Below are positions 1 to 9,379 of a stretch of DNA of 64,000 nucleotides, in pieces. Location of the stretch: assembly GCF_000321225.1 (NCBI RefSeq), contig NW_004450480.1, positions 4,139,810 through 4,203,809 on the forward strand, given 5' to 3'. Numbering within the stretch: position 1 is the first letter of the stretch; the number at the start of each line of letters is the position of its first letter. A program made the translations under genes and the position numbers. Below the pieces are notes generated by a model, which saw nothing but the letters and a program-made list of their open reading frames with translations, was not told the DNA's origin and did no database searches. Source of the stretch: Odobenus rosmarus divergens. Lineage: Eukaryota > Chordata > Mammalia > Carnivora > Odobenidae.

Positions 1-81
1 TGTATTGCCTGTAAGGTGACTGTTATTGTATATTGTTTCTGTTCCTTTTTGGTCTATGTTACTTTTACGCTCTCTCTTTGC

Positions 82-975
82 TTAGAGGATCCCTTTCAGT
101 ATTTCTTGTAGGGAGGGTTTTGTGTTTGCAAATTCTTTTAGTTTTCATTTGTCCTGGAAGATTTTTATCTGTCCTTCTATTTTCAATGACAGCCTAGCTG
201 GGTATAATATTCTTGGCTGCATATTTTTCTCGTTTAGTGCTCTGAATAAATCATGCCAGTCCTTTCTGGCCTGCCAGGTCTCTGTGGATAGGTCTGTTGC
301 CAATCTAATGTTTCTACCATTGCAGGTTACATATCTCTTCTCCCGAGCTGCTTTCAGGATTTTCTCTTTGTCTCTGAGACTTGTAAGTTTTACTATTAGA
401 TGTCGGGGTGTTGACATATTTTTATTGATTTTGAGGGGGTTCTCTGTGCTTCCTGGATTTTGATGCCTGTTTCCTTCCCCAAATTAAGGAAGTTCTCTGC
501 TATAATTTGCTCCAATATACCTTCTGCTTCTCTCTTCTTGTTCTGGGATCCCAATTATTCCAATATTGTTTCATCTTATTGTATCACTTATCTCTCGAAT
601 TCTGCCCTCGTGATCCAGTACTTGTTTATCTCTCTTTTTCTCAGCTTCTTTATTTTCCATCATTTGGTCTTCTATATCACTAATTCTCTCTTCTGCCTCA
701 TTTATCCTAGCAGTTAGAGCCTCCATTTTTTATTGCACCTCATTAATAGCCTTTTTGATTTCGAATTGGTTAGATTTTAGTTCTTTTATTTCTCCAGAAA
801 GAGTTTCTCTAGTATCTTCCATGCTTTTTTTTTAAACCAGCTAGTATCTTTATAATCATCATTCTGAACTCTAGTTCTGACATCTTACTAATGTCTGTAT
901 TGATTAGGTCCCTGGCAGTCAGTACTGCCTCTTGTTCTTTTTTTTTTTTTGAGGTGGTTTTTTCTGTCTTGTCAT
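82..975 (-). pseudogene. L1 ORF1p (RNA-binding chaperone) pseudogene
   Basis: The minus-strand translation matches L1 ORF1p, the trimeric RNA-binding protein that packages L1 RNA. Near the N-terminus I read SKMSELEFRMMIIKILAGL (from about 895 downward). The C-terminal RNA-binding region is open from 417 to 145, with RHLIVKLTSL, KILKAAREK and RILYPARLSLK. The last residues, KEFANTKPSLQEILKGIL, end at a TAA at 82-84. Breaks: an A-run near 940-950 shifts frame just after the start, another T/A run near 825-835 breaks the segment reading MEDTRETLSGE, a missing A near 430 shifts frame before KINKNMSTPRH, and an in-frame TGA lies near 142-144. The start at 975 is inferred from an ATG in the right place. 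The total length of about 298 codons is close to the family norm. Confidence 0.88.
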
Positions 976-1124
976 TTTGTCCAGAGGAGAATAGATGCAT
1001 GAGAGAACAAAATGCTAACAGGGTAACAATGACCCCAGAAAAATATACACTAAACAAATCAGAAGCGACCTGAAACTGGGGGAAAAGAAAGGGAAAAAAA
1101 TAAATGAGAGAGAGAAAAAAAGAA

Positions 1125-1860
1125 TATGATCAAATATGATCAGGCAGGTGAATAGATCAGTGCCACACACTAGATTTTGGGTGTATTTTGGTCTGTTAGA
1201 AGAAATTGCCTCCCAAAATTTTAAAGAAAAACTTATATATGTACAAGAATAAGAGTAAATATGATGAAGGGATGAAAGATGAAAATTATAAAAGATTTTA
1301 TAAAAGGAGGGCGCCTGGGTGGCTCAGTCGTTAAGCGTCTGCCTTCAGCTCAGGTCATGATCCTAGGGTCCTGGGATCGAGCCCCACATCGGGCTCCCTG
1401 CTCAGCGGGAAGCCTGCTTCTCCCTCTCCCACTCCCCCTGCTTGTGTTCCCTCTCTCACTGTGTCTCTCTCTGTCAAGTAAATAAATAAAATCTTTAAAA
1501 AAAAAGATTTTATAAAAGGAATCGATAAGAAGTCGGTTGAAAAAAGACAGAAGAAGATTTAAAAAAAAAAAGGGAGAGAATTTGATCAGGCAGGAGACTA
1601 GACCAAAGCCATACACTAGAGATTTAGGGTATATTTTGGTCTGTTAGAAGAAACTGTATCCCAAAATTTTAAAGAGAGAACAGCTTATATATGTACAAAA
1701 AATAAGGTTAACTACAATGAAGGGATTGAATATGACTCTAAAAATGAAAAATAAAAAAGATTTTTAAAAAAGGGATTGATAAGATGTTGGTTGAAAAAGG
1801 GAAAAAGAAAAATTAAAAAAAATAGAAAAAGAAAAAAAAATTTAAAAAATTAACTTTGAA
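1125..1860 (-). repeat. Tandemly duplicated unit inside the L1 5'UTR
   Basis: Two adjacent segments carry the same landmarks in the same order: a GATCAGGCAGG block, TATTTTGGTCTGTTAGAAGA, CCCAAAATTTTAAAGA, CTTATATATGTACA, GATGAAGGGAT or its variant, an AAAGATTTT block and a GGTTGAAAAA block. The first runs about 1125-1570, including a SINE of about 210 bp; the second runs about 1575-1860. L1 5'UTRs in several mammals are built from tandem monomers that carry the internal promoter. A promoter-monomer role for this pair is inference. Confidence 0.75.
1309..1502 (+). mobile_element. CAN-SINE (tRNA-derived SINE), sense, inside the L1 5'UTR
   Basis: The head is GGGCGCCTGGGTGGCTCAG (A-box-like), followed by a B-box-like GGGATCGAGCC, a CT-rich body and an AAATAAATAAAATC plus A tail. 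A perfect 18-bp target-site duplication, AAAGATTTTATAAAAGGA, flanks it at 1291-1308 and 1503-1520. It entered after the L1 and splits its 5'UTR repeat unit. Confidence 0.96.
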
Positions 1861-2699
1861 AGACTAAAGAATCATGGGAAAAAAGCCATGAATTCTATGT
1901 GCAGTATTCCCCTAGGGCAGGAGTCCTGCCATTCTCATTGACTGGTAAACTTGGTCTTAGCTGGCTGTTCTTGCTGATCTTCTGGGGGAGGGGCCTGTTG
2001 CCGTGGTTCCCAAATGTCTTTGCGGGAAGCGGAATTGCCCCGCCCTTGCTGGTCTGGGCTAAGTAATCTGCTCGGGTTTGATCTCATTAGCTTTTTTTCC
2101 CTGCAAGCTTTCTGTTTGGCTTTGGAGGACGAGAGTGAAAATGGCAGCCTCCCAATCTCCCCCCTGGAGGAGCCGAGCACTTGGGGCCCCACTCCTCAGT
2201 GCACCCCCAGAGAAAAGCCGTTAATCACTCCTATCTCCCCGGTCTCCGGCCACACTCCATGCTTACCCGGCCTGTGACCGAGCATTTCTATCTCTGGCAC
2301 ACAACCCCGTGTGTAGTCTCCAAACCCAGCAGATCCCTGTGGTGTGCTCCCGTGCCACTCCTCCCAGGGGAGGAAGGAGAGTCTCCCCGGATCTGCTGCT
2401 TGTTGGGTCCCTGCTTCCAGAAAGTGGTCGCTTTTCTGTTCAGAGAGTTGCTGCTATTCTTTTCTTTGATCACCTGTTGAGTTCATAGGTGTTCAGAATG
2501 GTTTGATCCCCATCTAGCTGAATTCCTGGGACCACACGAAATTTTGGTCTCCTACTCCTCCGCTATCTTGCTCCTCCCCTAGTGATCGTTTCTTTAACTG
2601 GGTTTAGTCCCCTCGTAGACTGTTTGGATGGTCTCGACAGCACATTGCTTTCTCAAGGCTGCATCCTTGAAAAACCGGCTTCTGTGTCTTCTTAAAGGC

Positions 2700-2769
2700 T
2701 CTACGGTACTCCATTGGGTGAATATGCTATAATTTATGAAACCAAGTTTTGATTGGTATTTTAGTTGGG
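2700..2769 (-). mobile_element. Ancient L1 (L1ME-like) 3'-region relic, left part
   Basis: The text CATTGGGTGAATATGCTATA with following TTTATGAAACCA resembles the antisense 3' region of old mammalian L1 (L1ME/L1M). It appears to continue at about 3708-4248 after an inserted LTR. It is short, so the family is uncertain. The 120 bp before it (2580-2700) contain nothing I recognise. Confidence 0.5.
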
Positions 2770-3707
2770 CAGGTATTACCTGCTGGGGCTATCACAACAA
2801 AATACTATGGACTGGGTGGTTAAACAACAGACATTTATTTTCTCAGAGTTCTGGAAGCCCAAGATCAAGGGACCACCAGATTGAGTTTCTGGTGAGGATT
2901 CTCCTCCTGGCTTGTGAACGACTGCCTTCTTGGGGTCCTCTGGTGGCCTTCCCTCTGTGCTTAGGTGGAGGGAGAGATCTCTGGAATCTCTTTATCTCCC
3001 TCTAAGGACCCCAGCCTGTAGGATTGACCTCTTATGCCCACATTTTGACCTCACTTAACCTTTATTACCTTTTGGTGTATAAATTTGACAACTCCTTGGC
3101 CTCCATCTTATCTTCTCCCCTTTGGTTGTATGGCTTTCTCCTTCTTAAAAGAACACCTGGAAGCGTTGCCTCCTAAGGGCTGGCTGAGGGCTCGGCTCAT
3201 CCACCTCTTGAGGTGCCTGCCTCTCCCTCTTTCATGGGCTTGGTGTTCAGTAGTGTATATTTGTTTTCCCAGATATGGGGCACATGCCTCAAGGGACATG
3301 GTCCTCAACACATTCCTAACTCCTGGGGCTCTGTATAAGGAGCTGGGAGAAGGAGGAGGAACAGGAAATGGGAACTTAGCTAAAACAGGGGTTGAGGCTG
3401 GCTCTGGATGAGGTGCTACTGGCTGCCCAGCCTTCTGCCACCATTCCTGAGATTAGAGCCCCTGTTCCCATGGAAACGCATCTCCTCCTCCACCCCTCCC
3501 TGGGCCCCCAGGTGTGATGTCTGTTCAAAGGTACTTGTACTTTCCCTTTGTAAACTACATTTGACAGGAATTAAATCAATATCCACAAACAAACAAAAAC
3601 AAAAACCCGTGGGAGAGGGGGAGAGGCTCTGTCTCTAAATAGTCACATGAAGCATTAAGCTCCAGCATGTTAACTTATGGGGGGAGGACACAATTTAGTC
3701 CATAACA
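2770..3707 (-). mobile_element. MaLR LTR (MST/MLT1-like), antisense, interrupted
   Basis: Antisense landmarks of mammalian MaLR LTRs are present: ACTGGGTGGTTAAACAACAG and ATTTATTTTCTCAGAGTTCT near 2810-2850, GACCTCACTTAACC near 3050, then after an insertion TAGTCACAT and ACACAATTTAGTCCATAACA at the end. The element is split by about 540 bp of other DNA (about 3072-3618). These LTRs are non-coding remains of old ERVL-related elements. No clear 5-bp duplication was found at the ends. Confidence 0.82.
3072..3618 (+). mobile_element. Unidentified A-tailed insertion inside the MaLR LTR (possible retrotransposed mRNA 3' end)
   Basis: The LTR homology breaks near 3070 and resumes near 3618. The intervening sequence is GC-moderate, resembles nothing I recognise, and near its end has ATTAAA (about 3569), a variant polyadenylation signal. 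An A-rich run at about 3582-3607 (ACAAACAAACAAAAACAAAA) follows. That order suggests reverse transcription of a polyadenylated RNA on the plus strand. An open frame at 3085-3411 has no recognised domain and is probably chance. No matching target duplication was found, which weakens the retrocopy reading. Confidence 0.35.
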
Positions 3708-4248
3708 ATAAATATTTAAGTTGTTTCAAATTTGGGTTGACTATAAGCAATTCTGCAATGAATTTATATGTACACCAGACGTGGAATTGCTGGCTAATAG
3801 ACTGTACACATTTAACAATGGGTAATGCTGATTCATCTGTTTGAACCAAGTTGTGTGATCATCTCTGTGTTTTCTGCATATCGTCCATAATCCTGCCTTA
3901 CAGACCAGTCTTTTTAATACATGTCAGTCTGAGAAGTAAAATACTTTGTATGAATTAGTTTTTCTTTAATAATTGTGATTATGCACTATTATATTTGTCT
4001 TTTGTGTTCTTCTGGGTTTGCCTGTTCATATCTTTTAGCATTTTCTTACAAGGTCATTTGGTCTTTTAATTGGTTTCAAAGTCTTTCACCACATGAAAGA
4101 GTGCAGATTTTGTTGATCATAGAGCTTGCAAACGTTGCTTTCTGAGCTGGTTTTTGCCTTTTAATCTTGGTTTTTGTTTTTATGGTTTCTTATCATACTG
4201 AGGCTTACTGATTTTCTACCGGCGACTTTAGTATATTTATCAGAGTAC
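3708..4248 (-). mobile_element. Ancient L1 (L1ME-like) 3'-region relic, right part
   Basis: The run continues the antisense old-L1 text after the inserted LTR: AGTTGTTTCAAATTT, AGCAATTCTGCAATGAAT, GTGGAATTGCTGGCTAATAG and later TGCCTGTTCATATCTTTTAGC. The match becomes weak after about 3850. It is non-functional. Confidence 0.55.
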
Positions 4249-4265
4249 GACTTTTCTCTATTTTA

Positions 4266-4339
4266 TTTTATTTATTATTATTATTTTTTTAAATTTTATT
4301 TTGTTATGTTAGTCACCATACATTACCTCATTAGTTTTT
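4266..4339 (-). mobile_element. 74-bp L1 3'-end stub, antisense
   Basis: It consists of a T-rich start followed by AAATTTTATTTTGTTATGTT and CACCATACATTAC, the antisense of the carnivore L1 3' end. A perfect 17-bp duplication, GACTTTTCTCTATTTTA, lies at 4249-4265 and 4340-4356. This is a severely 5'-truncated L1 insertion. Confidence 0.85.
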
Positions 4340-4384
4340 GACTTTTCTCTATTTTAAATCGGCACTGTCCATTTGTGTAACTGC

Positions 4385-4980
4385 CCCTCCCCCTCGTCCC
4401 ATTATGGGCTGAATTGTGTGGACCCCCAATTCCTTTTTGGAAGCCCGAACCCCCAGGACCTCAGAATGTGGTTGTATTTGGAGAGATGGCTTTTAAAGAG
4501 ATAATTCAGGGGCCCCTGGGTGGCTCAGTTGTTAAGTGTCTGCCTTCGGCTTAGTTCATGATCCCAGGGTCCTGGGATCGAGCCCTGCATCGAGCCCTGC
4601 ATCGGGCTCCCTGCTCAGTGGGAAGCCTGCTTCGCTTCTCCTTCTCCCACTCCCCCTGCTTGTGTTCCCTCTTGCTGTGTCTCTCTCTGTCAAATAAATA
4701 AGTAAAATCTTAAAAAAACAAATAAGGAGATAATTCAAGTAAAATGAGGTCATTAGGGTGGGCTTCATCCCTGATGAGTGGGACCCTTAAAAGAAGATGA
4801 AATTAGATGCCTCACAGACCCAGCGGTGAAGGTGGCAGGGCACAGTGAGACGGTGTCTATCTGCAAACCAATGAGAGAGGCTTCCAAAGAAATCAGCATG
4901 GATGACACTTTGATCTTGAATTCCAGCCTTCGGGACTGTGGGGATTTTCTGTTGTTTAAGCATCCCAGTCTGACTTAAGC
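4385..4980 (+). mobile_element. MLT1-type MaLR LTR, sense, split by a SINE
   Basis: Sense MLT1 landmarks: GGGCTGAATTGTGTGGACCC, CCCCCAGGACCTCAGAATGTG, AAAATGAGGTCATTAGGGTG and, near the end, TTCTGTTGTTTAAGCATCCC. A CAN-SINE (4509-4726) interrupts it. No coding potential. Confidence 0.88.
4509..4726 (+). mobile_element. CAN-SINE, sense, inside the MLT1 LTR
   Basis: It has a full head-to-tail SINE structure with an AAATAAATAAGTAAAATC tail. The 11-bp duplication GAGATAATTCA is at 4498-4508 and 4727-4737. It holds a 12-bp internal tandem repeat, CGAGCCCTGCAT, at 4579-4590 and 4591-4602, next to the B-box region. Confidence 0.95.
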
Positions 4981-5077
4981 CCACCCTACCCGGCAAACTA
5001 TTTCCTACCTTGGGGCAAGGATTCCTATTCTCTCCCTCTCCCCACAGCCAGCTGCCTCTTTCTCTTTCTCTCTGCTC

Positions 5078-5150
5078 CCAACTACCTAGAACAAGGTTTG
5101 ACCCATAGTAGACACCCAGATACCTGCTAACTGAATGAAGAGGCTCTGAG
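5078..5150 (+). repeat. L2 3'-end relic
   Basis: CTAGAACAAGGTTTGACCCA, TAGTAGACACCCAG and CTAACTGAATGAA follow the order of the LINE-2 3' end. The copy is short and diverged. Confidence 0.5.
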
Positions 5151-6185
5151 TGCTTTTATTTTGGTTTTAATTTGAGAATGTCTACTAGGCTGTGCTTATG
5201 TTATTGTATCAAAGAGGCCTAACCAGGATAAAGTTTGTCTTTCAAGGGGGCAGTCTCTGGATGTCTCAAGGCAAGTAGGGAGGCTCCATCACACTTAATA
5301 TACTCTTCCGTCTATGATTCAGAATGGCTGCTCTTGTTCCTGCCATCTCATTGGCATCCTAACCAACAGAAAGAAGGAAATAACTATGAAAGCTTCATTC
5401 ACGTATTTTAAAAATCTGATTTGCATTGGCATACATAATTTCCCTTCACATTCCACAGAAAGTCACATGACTACATAAAACTGCAAGAGATGCTGGGAAA
5501 TAATAGTCTTGGGGCAGGTGGCCATATGGTGAGCTAAAATGATCGAAGGAAGGAGGGGAGAATGGATATTGGACAGGTAGTTACTCTGCCACAGGAAATA
5601 TAGGAAAATATGTTTTGAGTGCCTAAATGCTGCCTTTAAAATATTTTACTTTAAAAATCACAAGAAAGGATAACTAAGTTACTTTCTTGTGTGCCTTTAA
5701 ATTTTAAGTGCTGAGAGAATTTTACTCATATTCCAGAAATGGTATTCTTAAAAAAAATTTAAGGTCATGTTCTGTTTGAATACGTGGATTTCTTTTTATG
5801 CCTCAAGATGAGGAAAAAAATGGCTATATAAAGGGAATGAAGAAAAATTAGCAAATTATGTGGTAGTTATCACTAGAAGAACTAGAAATAAAATGGTTTC
5901 GAATGGTTGCCTTTGGGAGTAAAGGAGATGTGACATAAAAGTATTCCTTTTATTAGATGCCCTTCTGTAGTATGACTTTTTTTTTATCATGTGCCTGAAC
6001 TGTTTTAATGCAAATTAGAGTGTTTAAAGAATAGGATTTTATAAAAATAAAGATCAAATGTATAAGTTAAAATAAGGCAATGAGACGAATACTTAAAATC
6101 AATAAGATGGCAAATTCAGAAGGTATGTTTTTCGTTTTTTCTCTTTGCCTTGATGATAAGAACCAAGAGCATACAGGCAGCTCTG
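5151..6185. other. Unclassified non-coding stretch
   Basis: AT-rich sequence without an open frame, RNA fold or repeat family that I can name. Several TTTAAA/AATAAA-like words occur at background frequency for this base composition. Confidence 0.5.
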
Positions 6186-6198
6186 TGATCCAGAGCTT

Positions 6199-6206
6199 GC
6201 TTTATT

Positions 6207-6245
<39 letters not shown>

Positions 6246-6444
6246 TTTTTTAAAGATTTTATTTATTCAATTGACACAGAGAGAGAGACACAGTGAGAGA
6301 GGGAACACAAGCAGGGGGAGTGGGAGACGGAGAAGCAGGCTTCCCGCTGAGCAGGAAGCTTGATGTGGGACTCGATCCCAGGACCTTGGGATCATGACCT
6401 GAGCTGAAGGCAGTCACTTAACCAACTGAGCCACCCAGGCGCCC
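6199..6444 (-). mobile_element. CAN-SINE, antisense, with (TTTA)n tail
   Basis: The complement reads head to tail from 6444. The tail has expanded into a TTTA microsatellite at about 6204-6250. The 13-bp duplication TGATCCAGAGCTT is perfect at 6186-6198 and 6445-6457. Confidence 0.96.
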
Positions 6445-6457
6445 TGATCCAGAGCTT

Positions 6458-8338
6458 TTTAATAAAAGATGTGCTATAGGGACTAAGAATATAATGTCAA
6501 CTTCTTCCTCCCTGTGGTGGTTAAGCAAAGATGGGCTTCTCTGGGAGCGAGGATCTACTTCTGTTCATAGCAACTTTCAAGACATTTCTGTCCACTCCAT
6601 TCCTCTGTTTTAAGAGTCATGCATGGAAAAGTAAATCATTGTGTGACATTCTCCTTTTGGACAAAGCGGTGAGATTTAAGCAAGGGATTCCAAATCAAAG
6701 CACTGGGTCTTGGTCGTTAAGTTGCAAGTGGTGGTAGTAGGAAGACTAAGATTTATGTAATTCTTTCATTTCTGAGCTTGTCTGCTGCAGGGTGACCAAG
6801 AGGCCTATGGGAGGCATTCCTGTAGACATCTTTCCCCGCTGACCCAAGTCAGTTCCTTCCACCTCTAAAGTCATGGCTCTTGGGTTGTAGTGGGACCTGC
6901 TACAAGGTGGCTATCAGTGTGCTGGTGAGTGTGAAGGTGTCAGCGCAGGGTCAGCTGGTTGTCTTCAGAACCACAGGAGGCTTCCCCCGCCGCCCCCAGG
7001 GCAGTCACCCTAGGGAAGAAAAGCCTGGTGCGAATCCCATATTTACATTTTACTTGCTAAGCCAACTGGGGCAACTATAACCCCTCTGGCTCTGGGATTA
7101 TACCTGTACAATGAGGACCGTCCTAGGGCGGCTGGAAGCTCAGGTGAGAAAATGCCTAGTCTGGCACGGTGTCTGGCAGGTGACAAGCGGTCAGTGAGTT
7201 GTTGTGTTAAATGCTGAGTTTTTATCCCAGCTACCTGTGACCTTGGGATCTTTGATGAAAGCTCCCTGTCCAACTTCAGACTCACCAAACAGAAAACTCT
7301 GGAGGTTAGGGAAGTTGAGGGGCAATAGTGTTAAAAACAAACAAAGAAGAAGGAAACATGCATATACAACTCTTCCCAGGCGATTTCCAGGAGCTGGGTT
7401 GAGAAACACTGCCATAGAAGATAAAATACTGCTGTGTCCATAGGACCTGGAGTGGGGGAGTGGATCAGGAGACACAAATCAACCAGAATTCCAAAGTAGT
7501 CAACTATTCACCTAGGGTTCAAACTGAAGGGGTCTCAGCAGGTTCCTGCTCATTTCACCACATGATTGAGACTCCATGACTGAGCTCTACCGAGAAAACC
7601 ACTCTTAGGTTCTACCTTATTTCCTGAAGTCCCCAGTAAAAAGATCACAGTGCCTATATAGTTACTGCATGAATGTACCAGTCCTGTTTTTTTTCGGGGG
7701 TCTGTTAGTTTCTGGGAAGAAAAACCTGGACTTGTGACCTGACCTAAGTCAGCTTGACTGATGATGGCTCTTCTGACAAATATTGGAGCCTCCAGGGATC
7801 ATAGGTAGGTAGGTGTTAAATGTCTCTTCCTCCCAATCTCACCCAAGATGATATGTTACCCTGAAATCTAACACATGAGAGTAAGAAGGCACAAAAGTGG
7901 GTGGTCACAAACCCATTCCTATATGCTGGGTAAAGTGTGCCACCTACACTTGGGCGCTCTAATGAACCCTTTACTTTACCGGCTGGCTCTGAGGTCAATG
8001 TAGTGATAATCCAAGGGCGAAACCAGCCAAGCTTACAGTTTGGTCAGGCAACAGAGCACCCATTAAGTGTGTTTTGGGGGAGGCACAGGAACCTGTGGTT
8101 TTAGACCCTAAGAGTGACTCCAAGCTGTTAGGCTGCTGTACTTATGATATTCTTCTCATTCTCATCAAGGTTGAGACCCCATAAAAATATTTCTAGCCAA
8201 TCACCTAATTGACCTCTAACTCATTTCTCCATTGGTAAATTAGTTCCAACAGCACCTATTTTTCATTGGTGAAATCAGTGATGTTTGAGAAATACAGATG
8301 GGTTAGGAATATTCCGTAGGCACTCCTGCTTCACATGA
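6458..8338. other. Unclassified non-coding stretch
   Basis: No family recognised on either strand. The open frames here are all under about 95 codons and overlap antisense partners, as expected by chance. A short AGGTAGGTAGGT run lies near 7804-7813. Confidence 0.5.
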
Positions 8339-8485
8339 CAGGGTCACAAACTTTTTATGCAAAGGGTCAGATAAAAATGTTTTAGAATTTTAAGGCCATA
8401 TAGTTGATATTCCAACTATTCAGCTCAGCTATGGTGGCATGAAAGTCACCACAGACCGTATATCTAAATGGCTTTGTTGTAATAG
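8339..8485. mobile_element. Non-autonomous hAT-type DNA transposon relic
   Basis: The sequence CAGGGTCACAAACTTTTTAT, followed by AAAGGGTCAGATAAA and ATTTTAAGGCCATATAG, matches one end of the widespread mammalian hAT element whose termini read CAGGGGTCAGCAAAC. The other end is not visible, so this is a partial copy. A related copy lies at 41408-41592. Confidence 0.6.
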
Positions 8486-8700
8486 CATTTTAGTTATGTG
8501 TATAAGAATCTAGCAAGTTCAGGATCTTTTTTCTTCTGGAACAGAGGAGGCCCCTGATTCTTCTATCCCTGTGCATTGCCTTGAGCAGGGGATTCTGTCC
8601 AGATCTCAGACACCTCGAAGGAGAGCTGCTAGAACATTGTTGGATTTTCCTAGGGGGTACCTCCTGTGTGAGGACAGAGAGCTGGGACCTCACTGAGCAA

Positions 8701-9036
8701 CCCAAGTATCTGTCTGATGGATGGGTAGAGAAGAAATGGTGTATATATGCAGTGGAATATTACTCAGCCATTAAAACAATAAAATATTGCCATTTCCAAT
8801 AACATAGATGGATCTAGAAGGTATAATGTTAAGTGAAATAAATCAAAGAAAAATACTATACGATTTCACTCATGTGGAATTTAAGAAACAAAACGAATGA
8901 AGAAAAATGACCACTGACAAATGAACAGATAAAATGTGGTCTGTACACACAATGGAATATTATTCAGCCATAAAAAGGAAATACCGATGCAGGCCATGAT
9001 ATGGACCAACTGGAGACATTATACCAAGTAAAATAG
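8701..9036 (+). repeat. Left arm of an inverted duplication of composite L1 sequence
   Basis: This arm reads as L1 3' sequence on the plus strand (GTGGAATATTACTCAGCCAT, CATAGATGGATCTAGAAGGT, TTTCACTCATGTGGAATTTA) and then switches to a second L1 3' segment (CAATGGAATATTATTCAGCC). The reverse complement of 9689-10037 contains the same two pieces joined at the same point (AAAAATGACCACTGACA). The left arm is slightly shorter through small deletions. Confidence 0.85.
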
Positions 9037-9379
9037 CCATTGTAGGATTGTGGTAATGGCTGTTGGTCCTTGTAACACACCATGGAATGGCAGGGAAATG
9101 GTGAGGACCCCCATAGCCTTCTCTTCCTTTTAATCTGAGACTGCCACTGTTTGCCAAAAAGAACACGGTGATCATCAGTGACCCAGTGGGCTTAAGTCCG
9201 TTCATAGCTGTCACTGAGATGAAATTTCCAAAGTGAGCTGACCTGGCCTACCACATGGCTTTCAGTTCATCTTGACCCTGGAAGCTGGCCTCTCTGCATT
9301 GGTCCTACATGGATTACAACAATGAAAACTTTTTTTTTCTCTCTTTCTATATAACCTGTATTGTGTGTGTATATGTACA
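9037..9379. other. Unique-looking spacer between the inverted arms
   Basis: No repeat recognised. It includes a short T-run (9331-9340) and a weak GTGTGTGTATATGTACATA run near 9364-9380. Confidence 0.45.

Larger units (their letters stand above)
1..2579 (-). mobile_element. LINE-1, 5' portion (5'UTR + ORF1), antisense; 3' part lies beyond the left edge
   Basis: Read on the minus strand, the element starts at about 2579 with a typical carnivore L1 5' end (AGGGGAGGAGCAAGATAGCG). It continues through a long 5'UTR with an A-rich stretch, reaches ORF1 (about 975 down to 82) and leaves the window before ORF2. The 5'UTR carries two tandem copies of one roughly 240-290 bp unit (about 1125-1570 and 1575-1860), and a SINE has inserted into the distal copy. 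ORF1 is broken, so this copy cannot mobilise itself. The 3' end and target-site duplication are off-window, so full length cannot be judged. The preserved 5' start is notable because most L1 copies are 5'-truncated. Confidence 0.93.

Noticed and set aside
1350..1400. tRNA-like A-box and B-box words
   Set aside because: They belong to the tRNA-derived head of the CAN-SINE; no full cloverleaf or acceptor stem is present, so no tRNA gene is called.
1279..1485. Frame with SVVKRLPSAQVM and a Leu/Pro-rich end, echoed near 27595-27834 and 59695-60024
   Set aside because: Sense translation of CAN-SINE sequence.
1350..1616. Recurrent protein-like frame with the theme RGNTSRGSGRGRSRLP, seen again near 4556-4768 and 13474-13692
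   Set aside because: This is the antisense translation of the CAN-SINE body, so its repetition reflects copies of the SINE, not a gene family.
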